Positions 52,128 through 61,462 of a stretch of DNA of 64,000 nt are shown piece by piece (within the stretch, counting starts at the first letter, position 1; every line of letters starts with the position of its first letter). Source of the DNA: Aestuariivita sp. (GTDB taxonomy: Bacteria > Pseudomonadota > Alphaproteobacteria > Rhodobacterales > Rhodobacteraceae); assembly GCA_018401465.1 (NCBI GenBank), contig JAGYKE010000004.1:186001-250000 (forward strand), in the 5' to 3' direction. The translations under genes and the position numbers were made by a program. The notes under the pieces are model-generated. The model worked only from the letters and a program-made list of their open reading frames with translations. It searched no databases and was not told where the DNA came from.

Positions 52128-53261
52128 ATGAACATCGCCACACCGCCGAAATCCCCGCTTCTCGACCATTGCCCCGAAAGCCTGCCCGCTTCGGCCTATT
52201 ACGACCCCGACTGGTATGCCCGCGAACAGGCGCTGATCTGGGCGCGCGAATGGGTCTGCGTGGGGCGGCACGACACGCAAGAACCCGGCACGTTGCGGCC
52301 CCTCACTCTGGGCGGTCAGCCGGTGATGATCGCGCGCGCGCCCGACGGGACCTATGCGGCCTTCCTCAACACCTGCCGCCACCGGGGATCCGCGCTCTGC
52401 CTGACCGAAGGCCAGCCGTATAACGGGCGTCTCATCACCTGCCCCTATCATGCCTGGGCCTATGACGCGGGCGGACGGCTTGTGTCGGTCGGGCATGCCA
52501 CGCCCACGGCCGATTTCGACAAGGCCGACCACAGCCTGTTTCCGGTTCACCTGAAACTGTTCCAGGGCGCGGTCTTTGTCTGTCTGGCCGACGTGCCTCC
52601 ACCCTTCGCCCCCGATCCTGGCCCCGAGACGCTGGCCAACTGGCGGATGGAGACGCTGGTGACGGGTCACGTGAAAGAAGTCGATCTCGCCTGCAACTGG
52701 AAGATCTTCTGGGAAAACTACAACGAATGCCTGCACTGCCCGACGGTGCATCCGCAGCTGATCGACATGGTGCCGCTCTACGCGAAAGGCATCATGTCGC
52801 CCGAGGAACAGGCGGGCTGGTCCCCCGAGAACGCAGCCCCCGCGCCGCTGAAGGAAGGCGCGCGCACGTGGTCGGCCAGCGGCCAGCCCTGCGGCCCGGA
52901 ATTCCCGCACCTGACGCCGGAGGAACGCGCGGCGGGCCACACGTTTCTGACGCATTACCCGTCGGTCTTCTGGGCGGCGCATGTGGATTACATCCGCATG
53001 ATCCGCGTCATCCCCACGGGGCCGGAGACCACGCGCCTTCGCGCCGAATGGCTGTTCCTGCCCGAAACCCTTGAACAACCGGGCTTCGACATCGACGCGG
53101 TCACCGCCTTCGCCGCCACCGTGTTGCGCGAGGATGGCGAGGCCTGCGAGATGAACCAGAAGGGCCTGCGGGCAGGCCGCTTCCGGGCCGGGCGGCTGAT
53201 GCCGCAGGAATTCGACATCTTCCGCTTCCACAACTGGATCCGCGCGCGGATGGATGCCTGA
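52128..53261 (+). CDS. Rieske-type ring-hydroxylating oxygenase alpha subunit
   Basis: A 377-residue mononuclear-iron oxygenase. The Rieske 2Fe-2S motif is NTCRHRGSALC and CPYHAWAYD (CxH-17-CxxH, about residues 86-107); the iron site is in NYNECLHCPTVHPQL (bridging E/D and two His). This subgroup includes glycine-betaine and stachydrine demethylases as well as aromatic dioxygenases, so the substrate is open. No reductase gene is adjacent. Lies between pheS and pheT. Confidence 0.9.
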   Translation: MNIATPPKSPLLDHCPESLPASAYYDPDWYAREQALIWAREWVCVGRHDTQEPGTLRPLTLGGQPVMIARAPDGTYAAFLNTCRHRGSALCLTEGQPYNGRLITCPYHAWAYDAGGRLVSVGHATPTADFDKADHSLFPVHLKLFQGAVFVCLADVPPPFAPDPGPETLANWRMETLVTGHVKEVDLACNWKIFWENYNECLHCPTVHPQLIDMVPLYAKGIMSPEEQAGWSPENAAPAPLKEGARTWSASGQPCGPEFPHLTPEERAAGHTFLTHYPSVFWAAHVDYIRMIRVIPTGPETTRLRAEWLFLPETLEQPGFDIDAVTAFAATVLREDGEACEMNQKGLRAGRFRAGRLMPQEFDIFRFHNWIRARMDA

Positions 53262-53348
53262 ATTCCAGGCATCATTGCACCCCGCGGGCGGTTTCACGCG
53301 ACAAGCGCTCCGCGATGCCCTAGGCTGCCCGGGAAGGAGCACCGCCCC

Positions 53349-53750
53349 GTGTCGCTTATGCAACTCACCTATGCCTCGCACCCTTTCGGGTTCGATGACC
53401 CGATGCTGGCAGGTATTCTGCTGGACGCCCGGCGCTGCAATATGCGCGACGGGATCACCGGCGCACTCATCGTGCGCGGCGACATCTATCTGCAACTGCT
53501 CGAAGGCCCGCGCGACGCGGTGGAGGCAGCCTATCAGCGCATCCGCCGCGACGACCGCCACACCGATGTCCGCGGCGTGAAACGCACCCGCATCACCGAG
53601 CGGCTTTTTCCTGAATGGGCCATGCGCGACGATCCCGCCCGGTCCTGGATGTGGACGGCGGAAGAGGTCTCGAATGGCGCCGCCGAAAAGGCCACCGCCG
53701 AACAGGTCATGTCCATCTTCCGCCGGCTGCGGATGACGCTTCCGGTCTGA
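53349..53750 (+). CDS. BLUF-domain blue-light receptor
   Basis: A 133-residue stand-alone flavin photoreceptor. The BLUF residues that rewire on light are present: Y8 (QLTYAS), N31 (RRCNMRDGITGAL) and Q49 (IYLQLLEG), with the spacing found in AppA/PixD. The C-terminal 40 residues form a short helical cap with W at SWMWTAEE. Starts at GTG 53349 after AAGGAG. No output domain, so it must act through a partner. Confidence 0.92.
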   Translation: MSLMQLTYASHPFGFDDPMLAGILLDARRCNMRDGITGALIVRGDIYLQLLEGPRDAVEAAYQRIRRDDRHTDVRGVKRTRITERLFPEWAMRDDPARSWMWTAEEVSNGAAEKATAEQVMSIFRRLRMTLPV

Positions 53751-53751
53751 C

Positions 53752-53949
53752 ATGACCCGCACGCGCATCGCCGTGCTGGTCCTTCTGGTGCTGATCGTGC
53801 TGGCGCATGTGGCGCTCTGGCGGTCCGACCGGATGGAGACGGGGATGAAGCTGACCCTCACGCTCATCAACGCGGTGGGCTGGGCGGTGGTGCTGATCCC
53901 GGCTTGGGCGGTGGGGCGCTGGCTTGATGCGCACCGGCGCGACGACTGA
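53752..53949 (+). CDS. Small membrane protein next to BLUF gene
   Basis: A 65-residue protein with two helices (about 5-23 and 36-56) and a charged end AHRRDD. It starts one base after the BLUF stop, so the two are almost surely co-translated. No family recognised. A candidate membrane partner of the photoreceptor, by position only. Confidence 0.78.
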   Translation: MTRTRIAVLVLLVLIVLAHVALWRSDRMETGMKLTLTLINAVGWAVVLIPAWAVGRWLDAHRRDD

Positions 53950-54040
53950 ACCCTTGCACGGCCTTTTCAGCCCGGACGACTTCCGCTAAGGACGCGTGGC
54001 GCGCGCGCACCCGCAAGCCATACAAATCCGGAAGATCCCG

Positions 54041-56437
54041 ATGAAATTCACGCTTTCCTGGCTCAAGGATCACCTCGACACCACCGCTACGGTGGACGCG
54101 ATCGCCGAGGCGCTGACCGATCTGGGCCTCGAGGTCGAAGAGGTCACGAACCCCGCCGCGCGGCTGGCCGATTTCACCATCGGCCGCGTGCTCAAGGCCG
54201 AACCGCACCCGGATGCCGACCGCCTGCGCGTGTGCCAGGTTCTCACCGACGCGGGCGAGACTCAGATCATCTGCGGCGCGCCCAATGCCCGCGAAGGCAT
54301 CACCGTCGTCGTGGCCAAGCCCGGCGTCTATGTTCCGGGCATCGACACCACCATCGGCGTGGGCAAGATCCGGGGCATCGAAAGCCACGGAATGATGTGT
54401 TCGGAACGCGAGATGGAACTCAGCGACGAACATGACGGCATCATCGAACTGCCCAGCGGCGAGGTGGGCGAGCGTTTCATCGACTGGCTGGCCGACAACG
54501 ACCCCGCAAAGGTCGACCCGGTGATCGAGATCGCGATCACCCCCAACCGCCCCGATGCGCTGGGCGTGCGCGGCATCGCGCGCGATCTCGCGGCGCGCGG
54601 TCTGGGCAAGCTGAAACCGCAGGCGGTCGTGCCGGTTCCCGGGGCCTTCCCCTGCCCCATCGCCGTCAGCATCGACGCCGACACCGCCGATGGCTGCCCG
54701 GTCTTCGCGGGCCGCGTGATCCGCGGCGCGAAGAACGGCCCCAGCCCCCAATGGCTGCAGGACCAGCTGCGCGCCATCGGGCTGCGCCCCATCTCGGCGC
54801 TGGTCGATGTGACGAACTTCTTCACCTATGACCAGAACCGCCCGCTGCACGTCTTCGACGCCGATAAGGTGAAGGGGTCCTTGCGCATCCACCGCGCGGC
54901 GGGAGGCGAAACGCTTGTCGCGCTTGATGACAAGACCTACACGTTCCAGCCCGGCATGATCGTGATTTCCGACGAGACCGGCCCCGAAAGCATCGCGGGT
55001 ATCATGGGCGGCGATCCGACCGGCGTGACCGAAGACACGGTCAACGTCTTCCTCGAAAGCGCCTTCTGGGACAATGTGCAGATCGCGCTGGCGGGCCGCG
55101 CGCTCAGGATCAATTCCGACGCGCGCTACCGGTTCGAACGCGGGGTCGATCCTGAGTATACGATCCCAGGGCTCGAGGCAGCGACGCAGATGATCCTCGA
55201 TCTCTGCGGGGGCGAGGCGTCCGAGGTCGTCGTGGCAGGGGCCGTTCCGGACCATGCGCGCGCCTACCGGCTCGACTATGCCCGCGTGCAGTCGCTGGTC
55301 GGCATGGACATCGGCGAATCGCAGCAGCGCCAGACGCTGACGGCGCTGGGCTTCCGGCTCGAAGGCAGCATGGCCCATGTGCCAAGCTGGCGTCCCGACA
55401 TTCTGGGGGAAGCCGATCTGGTCGAGGAAATCGCGCGCATCGCCTCGCTCACCCTGCTGCAGGGCCAGCCGCTGCCGCGCCTGACGCCCGGCGTGCCCAA
55501 GGCGGTGATGACCCCGCGCCAGCGGCGCGAGGGGATGGCCCGGCGCACCTGCGCCGCGCTCGGCTACAACGAATGCGTCAGCTATTCCTTCATCGACAAG
55601 GCGGCGGCCGCGCTCTTCGGGGGCGGCAATGATGCGACGATGCTGGAAAATCCCATCTCGTCCGAGATGAGCCACATGCGTCCCTCGCTTCTGCCGGGGC
55701 TGTTGCAGGCCGCAGCCCGAAATCAGGCGCGCGGCTTCATGGACCTGGCGCTCTTCGAAGTGGGGCCCGCCTTCGACGGCGGAGAACCCGGCGAACAGCA
55801 CAATCTGGTGACCGGCCTTCTGGTGGGCCGCACCGGCCCCAAGGACGTGCATGGCGGGTCGCGCCCCGTCGATGTCTTCGACGTCAAGGCCGATGCCGAA
55901 GCGGTCCTCGCCGCCATCGGCGCGCCCGCCAAGGTGCAGATCCTGCGCGGCGCGCCCGGCTGGTGGCACCCGGGACGGCACGGCATGATCTGCCTTGGCC
56001 CGAAGAAGGTGCTGGGCATCTTCGGCGAACTGCATCCGAAAGTGCTGAAGGCGATGGATGTGAAAGGCCCGGCCATGGCCTTCGTCCTCTGGCCCGACGA
56101 AGTGCCTGAACCGCGCAAGGCGGGCGCGACGCGCCCCGCGCTCGACATCAGCGACCTGCAGGCGGTGGAACGCGATTTCGCCTTCGTCGTCGATGCGGGC
56201 GTCGAGGCGCTGACGCTCGTCAACGCCGCCGCCGGGGCCGACAAGGCCCTCATCGAGGATGTGCGCGTCTTCGACGAATTCGTGGGCGGATCCTTGGGCG
56301 ACGGCAAGAAGTCGATCGCCGTCACCGTGCGCCTGCAACCGCGCGAGGCGACGCTGAAGGACACCGATATCGAAGCCGTGAGCGCGAAGATCGTCGAGAA
56401 AGTGCAGAAGGCCACCGGCGGGACCTTGCGCGGCTGA
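54041..56437 (+). CDS. pheT: Phenylalanyl-tRNA synthetase beta subunit
   Basis: Large subunit of PheRS with tRNA binding and editing. The 798-residue product starts MKFTLSWLKDHLDTTATVDA; the EMAP-like tRNA-binding domain is at about 39-148 (KAEPHPDADRLRVCQV, GAPNAREGITVVVAKPG), B3/B4 editing domain about 210-370, B5 about 400-470, and the C-terminal anticodon-binding FDX-ACB domain from about 705 (VERDFAFVVDAGVEA). ATG 54041; fifteen earlier codons lack similarity. Confidence 0.98.
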   Translation: MKFTLSWLKDHLDTTATVDAIAEALTDLGLEVEEVTNPAARLADFTIGRVLKAEPHPDADRLRVCQVLTDAGETQIICGAPNAREGITVVVAKPGVYVPGIDTTIGVGKIRGIESHGMMCSEREMELSDEHDGIIELPSGEVGERFIDWLADNDPAKVDPVIEIAITPNRPDALGVRGIARDLAARGLGKLKPQAVVPVPGAFPCPIAVSIDADTADGCPVFAGRVIRGAKNGPSPQWLQDQLRAIGLRPISALVDVTNFFTYDQNRPLHVFDADKVKGSLRIHRAAGGETLVALDDKTYTFQPGMIVISDETGPESIAGIMGGDPTGVTEDTVNVFLESAFWDNVQIALAGRALRINSDARYRFERGVDPEYTIPGLEAATQMILDLCGGEASEVVVAGAVPDHARAYRLDYARVQSLVGMDIGESQQRQTLTALGFRLEGSMAHVPSWRPDILGEADLVEEIARIASLTLLQGQPLPRLTPGVPKAVMTPRQRREGMARRTCAALGYNECVSYSFIDKAAAALFGGGNDATMLENPISSEMSHMRPSLLPGLLQAAARNQARGFMDLALFEVGPAFDGGEPGEQHNLVTGLLVGRTGPKDVHGGSRPVDVFDVKADAEAVLAAIGAPAKVQILRGAPGWWHPGRHGMICLGPKKVLGIFGELHPKVLKAMDVKGPAMAFVLWPDEVPEPRKAGATRPALDISDLQAVERDFAFVVDAGVEALTLVNAAAGADKALIEDVRVFDEFVGGSLGDGKKSIAVTVRLQPREATLKDTDIEAVSAKIVEKVQKATGGTLRG

Positions 56438-56454
56438 GAACGGACGGACCGGCC

Positions 56455-56904
56455 ATGACCCTGAACGTCTATCTCTCGGGTGAAATCCACACCGACTGGC
56501 GCGACCGGATCATGGAGGGCGCGAAGGGTCTCGACGTCGTCTTCTCCTCGCCCGTCACGGATCACGCGGCGTCCGACGATTGCGGCGTGGCGATCCTCGG
56601 GGCCGAGGCCGACAAATTCTGGCACGACCACAAGGGCGCGCAGCTCAACGCCATCCGCACCCGCAAGGGGATCGCCGACGCCGACATCGTCGTCGTGCGC
56701 TTCGGCACCCAGTACAAGCAGTGGAACGCGGCCTTCGACGCGGGCTATGCCGCGGCTCTGGGCAAGGCGGTCATCGTGCTGAACCCGCCCGAACACCAGC
56801 ACGCGCTGAAGGAAGTGCATGCCGCGGCCCTTGCCGTGGCCGAACATCCCGAACAGGTGGTGCAGATCCTGACTTATGTGCTGACGGGGGCATTGCCGAA
56901 CTAG
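56455..56904 (+). CDS. YtoQ family protein
   Basis: A 149-residue protein of the YtoQ family (nucleoside 2-deoxyribosyltransferase-like fold), function unknown. NVYLSGEIHTDWRDRIMEGA and ADADIVVVRFGTQYKQWNAA are the conserved regions. It lies 17 bases after pheT. Confidence 0.9.
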   Translation: MTLNVYLSGEIHTDWRDRIMEGAKGLDVVFSSPVTDHAASDDCGVAILGAEADKFWHDHKGAQLNAIRTRKGIADADIVVVRFGTQYKQWNAAFDAGYAAALGKAVIVLNPPEHQHALKEVHAAALAVAEHPEQVVQILTYVLTGALPN

Positions 56905-56949
56905 GGCGTGCCGGTCACTGTGGCGCCCGACACAGGCGATTTCGGGGGG

Positions 56950-58017
56950 ATGCTCATGTGGCGCGACAGTCGGCTCTGCGAACGCCTCGGGATCGAGCAT
57001 CCGATCATCCAGGCCCCGATGCTCGGGGCAGTGGGGCCGACGCTGGCGGCGGAAGTGTCGAAAGCCGGTGGACTTGGGTCGCTTGCCTGCGGTGACAAGG
57101 GTGCGGAAGAAACCGAACAGCTGGTTGCGCGGATGCGCCAGCTGACGGACAGGCCCTTCAACCTGAACTTCTGGGTCCATCCCGGTGCCGATGCGATCCC
57201 GGTGCCCGGCGCACTGGCCGCGGCGCTGTCGCCCTGGGCCGACCGGCTGGGTGTCGGTCTGCCGGAAACCTGGTCGGCCCCCGCGCGCCCCTTCGGCCCG
57301 GCGCTGGCCGAGGCCGTCGCCGACCTGCGGCCCGCCGCGGTCAGCTTTCACTTCGACCTGCCCGATGCCGAAAGGATCGCCACGCTCAAGGCCGCGGGTA
57401 TCGTGATCCTCAGTTCCGCGCATACCGTCGCCAGTGCGCGCAAGCAGGTCGCGGCGGGCGTCGATGTCATCATCGCGCAGGGCTGGGAGGCAGGCGGCCA
57501 TCGCGGGGCGCCCGGCGTGACACAGCCGATGGATGGTGTCGGCACGATGGCGCTGGTGCCGCAGGTCGTCGATGCCGTCGGGGTGCCCGTCGTCGCCGCC
57601 GGCGGAATCGGCGATGGGCGCGGGATCGCCGCGGCCATCATGCTGGGCGCGGCCGGCGTGCAGATGGGCACCGCCTTCCTCAGATGCCCGGAATCCGACC
57701 TGAGCGACGCCGCCCGGGCACGGCTTGCGGTCGCGGCGGATACGGACACCGCCTTTACCCGTGCCTTCACCGGTGGCACCGCGCGCGGGCTGCGCAGCGC
57801 CTATGCAAGTGACCTCGCCCGCGCCGACGACTTCGTGCCGACCTTTCCGGGGATGCTCGGCCTGTCGGGGCCGCTTCTGGCCGCCGCAGGCGCCAGGGGC
57901 GACGATGGCCTGCGCTACCAGCTTTACGGTCAGGCGGCGGCGCTGTCCCGCGCGATGCCCGCAGGTGATCTCGTCACGGCGCTGGTCGCCGAGGCGCGGG
58001 CGCTGATGCAGCGCTGA
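56950..58017 (+). CDS. Nitronate monooxygenase family protein
   Basis: FMN-dependent oxidation of nitronates (2-nitropropane dioxygenase family). The 355-residue product has the start LGIEHPIIQAPMLGAVGPTL, LNFWVHPG, IIAQGWEAGGHRGAPG (catalytic His), VVAAGGIGDGRGIAAA and GVQMGTAFLRCPES. ATG 56950 after GGGGGG was chosen; GTG 56908 and ATG 56956 are alternatives. Confidence 0.9.
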   Translation: MLMWRDSRLCERLGIEHPIIQAPMLGAVGPTLAAEVSKAGGLGSLACGDKGAEETEQLVARMRQLTDRPFNLNFWVHPGADAIPVPGALAAALSPWADRLGVGLPETWSAPARPFGPALAEAVADLRPAAVSFHFDLPDAERIATLKAAGIVILSSAHTVASARKQVAAGVDVIIAQGWEAGGHRGAPGVTQPMDGVGTMALVPQVVDAVGVPVVAAGGIGDGRGIAAAIMLGAAGVQMGTAFLRCPESDLSDAARARLAVAADTDTAFTRAFTGGTARGLRSAYASDLARADDFVPTFPGMLGLSGPLLAAAGARGDDGLRYQLYGQAAALSRAMPAGDLVTALVAEARALMQR

Positions 58018-58182
58018 CCCTGATCGAGGGGCGTCGGAATGGCCGAAAGCCGGATGATGCCCGGGTCTGCGCGTAGCCAGCGGCGGGTGAAACTGAACCC
58101 TGTGCTTGATTCGCTTATGTGTTAAGCAATGTGCGGGCGCGCACGGAAGAATGCATGCCCGAGCCAACAACGAGGACAAGAC

Positions 58183-58605
58183 ATGTTACAAGAGTTCAAG
58201 GCTTTCATCGCGCGCGGCAACGTCATGGACATGGCCGTGGGTATCATCATCGGCGCCGCCTTCACCGCCATCGTCACATCGCTGGTGGGCGATCTGATCA
58301 ACCCGATCATCGCGCTCTTCACCGGCGGGATCGACTTTTCGGGCTGGTTCTACGTGCTGGACGGCGGCGAATACGCCTCGCTCGCCGCGGCGACGGACGC
58401 GGGCGCGCCGGTCTTCGCGATCGGCAAGTTCATCATGGCGGTGATCAACTTCCTGATCGTGGCCTTCGTGGTCTTCATGCTGGTCAAGACCGTCAACCGC
58501 ATCAAGGAAGCCGCAGAGACCCCCAAGGAAGCCGCGCCCGAAGCGCCGAAAGGCCCGACCGAACTCGACATCCTGATGGAAATCCGCGACGCGCTGAAGA
58601 AGTAG
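58183..58605 (+). CDS. mscL: Large-conductance mechanosensitive channel MscL
   Basis: Pentameric pore that opens on membrane stretch after osmotic downshock. The 140-residue product has [20 protein letters not shown], first helix [20 protein letters not shown], second helix [20 protein letters not shown] and a charged C-terminal bundle [11 protein letters not shown] 58183 follows CGAGGAC. Confidence 0.97.
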   Translation: MLQEFKAFIARGNVMDMAVGIIIGAAFTAIVTSLVGDLINPIIALFTGGIDFSGWFYVLDGGEYASLAAATDAGAPVFAIGKFIMAVINFLIVAFVVFMLVKTVNRIKEAAETPKEAAPEAPKGPTELDILMEIRDALKK

Positions 58606-58705
58606 CGCCACGTCGGGCGCGGGATCGCGGACGCGACCCTGCGCCCGGTTGCCCTGCGCGCCGGGCCGGTCTATCAGCCCCGGAACTTCGGGGGATAGAG
58701 CTGCG

Positions 58706-59593
58706 ATGACCAGAGCGCGCAGGATAGCCTATGGCAGCCTTGTCGTGGCCGCCATGGTTCTGGCGATCAAGCTGGTCGCGTGGGTGATGACGGGATCTGT
58801 CGCGCTCTATTCCGACGCGATGGAAAGCGTGGTGAACCTCGCCACCGCCCTCGCCGCGCTGATCGCGATCGGCTATGCCGAACGGCCCGCCGATGCGGGC
58901 CATCCTTACGGACATCACAAGGCGGAATACTTCAGCGCGGTGCTGACCGGCGTGCTGATCGTGATCGCCGCCATCGCCATCCTGCGCGCGGCATGGTCCG
59001 GGCTGATCGATCCCGTGCCGCTTGACGCGCCGTGGCAGGGGCTGGCCGTGAACATCGTCGCGTCACTCGTGAACGGCGCGTGGTGCTGGATGCTCCTGCG
59101 CGAGGGGCGCAAGCTGCGCTCGCCCGCGCTCGAGGCCGACGGGCGGCATCTGCTGACCGACGTCGCCTCGTCAGTGGGCGTCACGATCGGTGTCGCGGCG
59201 GCGGTGCTGACGGGGCTCGACTGGCTCGACCCGGCGCTCGCCGTTCTGGTCGCGCTCAACATCCTGTGGTCGGGGTGGATGGTGGTCAGCGCCTCGCTCG
59301 GCGGGCTGATGGACGCCGCCGTCCCGGACGAGGTGCTGACGGACCTGCGCGAGGTGATCTCGACCCATGGCGAAGGCGCGGTCGAGGCGCATGACCTGCG
59401 CACCCGGCATGCCGGGCGCGCCACGTTCATCGAATTTCACCTGGTCGTGCCCGGCGAGATGAGCGTGGACGACGCCCACCGCATCTGCGACCGGATCGAG
59501 GCCGGGCTGAAAGAGAAGGTGAGCGATTGCATCGTCACCATCCATGTCGAACCCGAACACAAGGCCAAGCACACAGGGATCGTGGTGATCTAG
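58706..59593 (+). CDS. Cation diffusion facilitator family transporter
   Basis: Proton-driven efflux of divalent metal (Zn, Fe, Mn, Co class). The 295-residue product has 6 helices with metal ligands in [12 protein letters not shown] (Asp) and [15 protein letters not shown] (His and Asp), [11 protein letters not shown] in the loop, and a cytoplasmic ferredoxin-like domain from about 210 with [20 protein letters not shown]. Its TAG shares the palindrome CTAG with the stop of the converging ald gene. Confidence 0.92.
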   Translation: MTRARRIAYGSLVVAAMVLAIKLVAWVMTGSVALYSDAMESVVNLATALAALIAIGYAERPADAGHPYGHHKAEYFSAVLTGVLIVIAAIAILRAAWSGLIDPVPLDAPWQGLAVNIVASLVNGAWCWMLLREGRKLRSPALEADGRHLLTDVASSVGVTIGVAAAVLTGLDWLDPALAVLVALNILWSGWMVVSASLGGLMDAAVPDEVLTDLREVISTHGEGAVEAHDLRTRHAGRATFIEFHLVVPGEMSVDDAHRICDRIEAGLKEKVSDCIVTIHVEPEHKAKHTGIVVI

Positions 59594-60708
59594 CCCTTGA
59601 TCACCAGCTGCGGCGAAATCACGTCGATGCCCAAAGCCTTGCCCACGGCATAATAGGTGAGCTTGCCCGCATGCACGTTCAGCCCGTTGAGCAAGTGCGG
59701 GTCGTCGGCGCAGGCCTGTCTCCAGCCCTTGTCGGCCAGCGCCAGCATGAAGGGCATCGTCGCGTTGCCCAAGGCCAGCGTTGACGTGCGCGCGACCGCG
59801 CCCGGCATGTTGGCCACGCAGTAATGCATGATCCCGTCCACCTCGTAGATCGGGTCCTGGTGCGTCGTGGGGCGCGAGGTCTCGAAACACCCGCCCTGGT
59901 CGATGGCGACATCGACGATGGCCGCGCCGGGCTTCATCGTGGACAGCTGCGCCCGCGTCACCAGCTTGGGCGCCGCCGCCCCGGGGATCAGGACCGCGCC
60001 CACGACCATGTCTGCCTCGGCCACCATGTCGGCGGTCGTCGCGGCGCTGGCATAGGCGGTCTTGAACTGCGTCCCGAACACATCGTCGAGATAGCGCAGC
60101 CGCGGCAGCGACCGGTCGAGCACGGTGACATCCGCCCCCATCCCGGCGGCGATCCGCGCCGCATGGGTGCCGACGACGCCGCCGCCGATCACGACGACCT
60201 TCGCGGGGCCGACACCGGGCACACCGCCCATCAGCACGCCGCGCCCGCCATTGGCCTTCTGCAGCGTCCAGGCCCCCACCTGCGGCGCGAGCCGCCCCGC
60301 CACCTCGGACATCGGCGCCAGCAGCGGCAGCCCGCCCCGGTCATCCGTCACCGTTTCATAAGCGATGCAGGTCGCGCCGGATGCCAGCAGGTCACGCGTC
60401 TGTTCCGGATCGGGCGCGAGATGCAGATAGGTGAACAGCACCTGCCCCTCGCGCAGCATGGCGCGTTCGTTCGCCTGCGGTTCCTTCACCTTCACGATCA
60501 TGTCGGCCTGCGCGAAGACCTCGGCAGCGGTTTCCACGATGCGCGCGCCCGCGGCCGCGTAGTCGGCATCGGGGAAGCCTGCCCCGGCACCCGCGCCGGT
60601 CTCGACCAGCACCTCGTGGCCGTGCACGACCGCTTCGCGCGCGGCGTTTGGCGTCAACCCGACGCGGAATTCCTGGGGCTTGATCTCTTTCGGGCAACCG
60701 ATTTTCAT
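59590..60708 (-). CDS. ald: Alanine dehydrogenase
   Basis: NAD-dependent interconversion of L-alanine with pyruvate and ammonia. The 372-residue product starts [20 protein letters not shown], with [17 protein letters not shown] (catalytic His), the Rossmann loop [20 protein letters not shown] and [22 protein letters not shown] 60708 after AGGAGG. Divergent from an Lrp-type regulator, the common AldR arrangement. Confidence 0.96.
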   Translation of the reverse strand: MKIGCPKEIKPQEFRVGLTPNAAREAVVHGHEVLVETGAGAGAGFPDADYAAAGARIVETAAEVFAQADMIVKVKEPQANERAMLREGQVLFTYLHLAPDPEQTRDLLASGATCIAYETVTDDRGGLPLLAPMSEVAGRLAPQVGAWTLQKANGGRGVLMGGVPGVGPAKVVVIGGGVVGTHAARIAAGMGADVTVLDRSLPRLRYLDDVFGTQFKTAYASAATTADMVAEADMVVGAVLIPGAAAPKLVTRAQLSTMKPGAAIVDVAIDQGGCFETSRPTTHQDPIYEVDGIMHYCVANMPGAVARTSTLALGNATMPFMLALADKGWRQACADDPHLLNGLNVHAGKLTYYAVGKALGIDVISPQLVIKG

Positions 60709-60844
60709 GGCGATCCTCCTTCGCGCTTTTGTCGAAGTCTGCCGCCCCCGACGCGCAAAGTGCTTGATATCCGCAGCGTCTGCAGGGCAGTTTCGCTCAA
60801 GAACCTTCGACGCATCGCCCGTTTCACGCAAAGGATGTGCGCAT

Positions 60845-61303
60845 ATGGCGCTGGACACGATAGATCGCAGGATACTGGCCGCGCTTCAGAAACGCGGCCG
60901 GATGTCGAATGCGGACCTGTCCGAACAGGTGAACCTGTCGCCCTCGGCCTGTCACCGCCGGGTTCAGCGTCTGGAATCCGATGGATATATCCGCGACTAT
61001 GTAGCGCTTCTCGACGCGCGCAAGCTGGGCGTATCGACCACCGTCTTCGTCGAGATCACGCTGCAAGGTCAGGCCGACGAAGTGCTTGACGCGTTTGAGA
61101 AAGCGGTGGCGCGCATCCCGGACGTGCTGGAATGCCACCTGATGGCGGGCAGCGCCGACTACCTTCTGAAGGTCGTCGCCGAAAGCACCGAGGATTTCGC
61201 CCGCATCCATCGCCAGCACCTCGCGCGGCTGCCGGGGGTGGCGCAGATGCAATCCTCCTTCGCGCTGCGCACGGTCTTCAAGACGACGGCGCTGCCGCTC
61301 TGA
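60845..61303 (+). CDS. Lrp/AsnC family regulator (AldR-like)
   Basis: A 152-residue regulator: HTH at residues 4-50 ([39 protein letters not shown]) and RAM ligand domain at about 68-143 ([27 protein letters not shown]). Divergent from ald, so it probably activates alanine dehydrogenase in response to alanine. ATG 60845 follows AAGGATG. Confidence 0.92.
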   Translation: MALDTIDRRILAALQKRGRMSNADLSEQVNLSPSACHRRVQRLESDGYIRDYVALLDARKLGVSTTVFVEITLQGQADEVLDAFEKAVARIPDVLECHLMAGSADYLLKVVAESTEDFARIHRQHLARLPGVAQMQSSFALRTVFKTTALPL

Positions 61304-61348
61304 CGGACGCGCGCAGCGGCGCGGGCGGGATATGCGTATGTTGAACGG

Positions 61349-61407
61349 GAAGAAGACCCGGGCGCGTACCCCGGTGTTTCTTCTCGTCTCAAATACGCAA
61401 ATCCGAC
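61349..61407 (+). repeat. Intergenic repeat family B, copy 2
   Basis: GAAGAA (61350-61355) with TTCTTC (61379-61384) and ACC/GGT-type pairing inside form a hairpin, followed by TCGTCTCAAATACGCAAATC and CGACC. Directly after it GACCTTG (61405-61411) pairs with CAAGGTC (61433-61439). It lies between the Lrp gene and the GMC gene. Confidence 0.7.
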
Positions 61408-61462
61408 CTTGCGGCGGGGCGCGCCGGCGGGACAAGGTCGCACCGGTCGGGGGAGGGGGCGC

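Noticed and set aside
50823..53870. 1015-codon minus-strand open frame
   Set aside because: Antisense to pheS, the Rieske gene and the BLUF gene, all of which have clear family motifs on the plus strand.
53867..58179. Minus-strand frames of 823 and 818 codons
   Set aside because: Antisense to pheT, ytoQ and the nitronate monooxygenase gene; no motifs.
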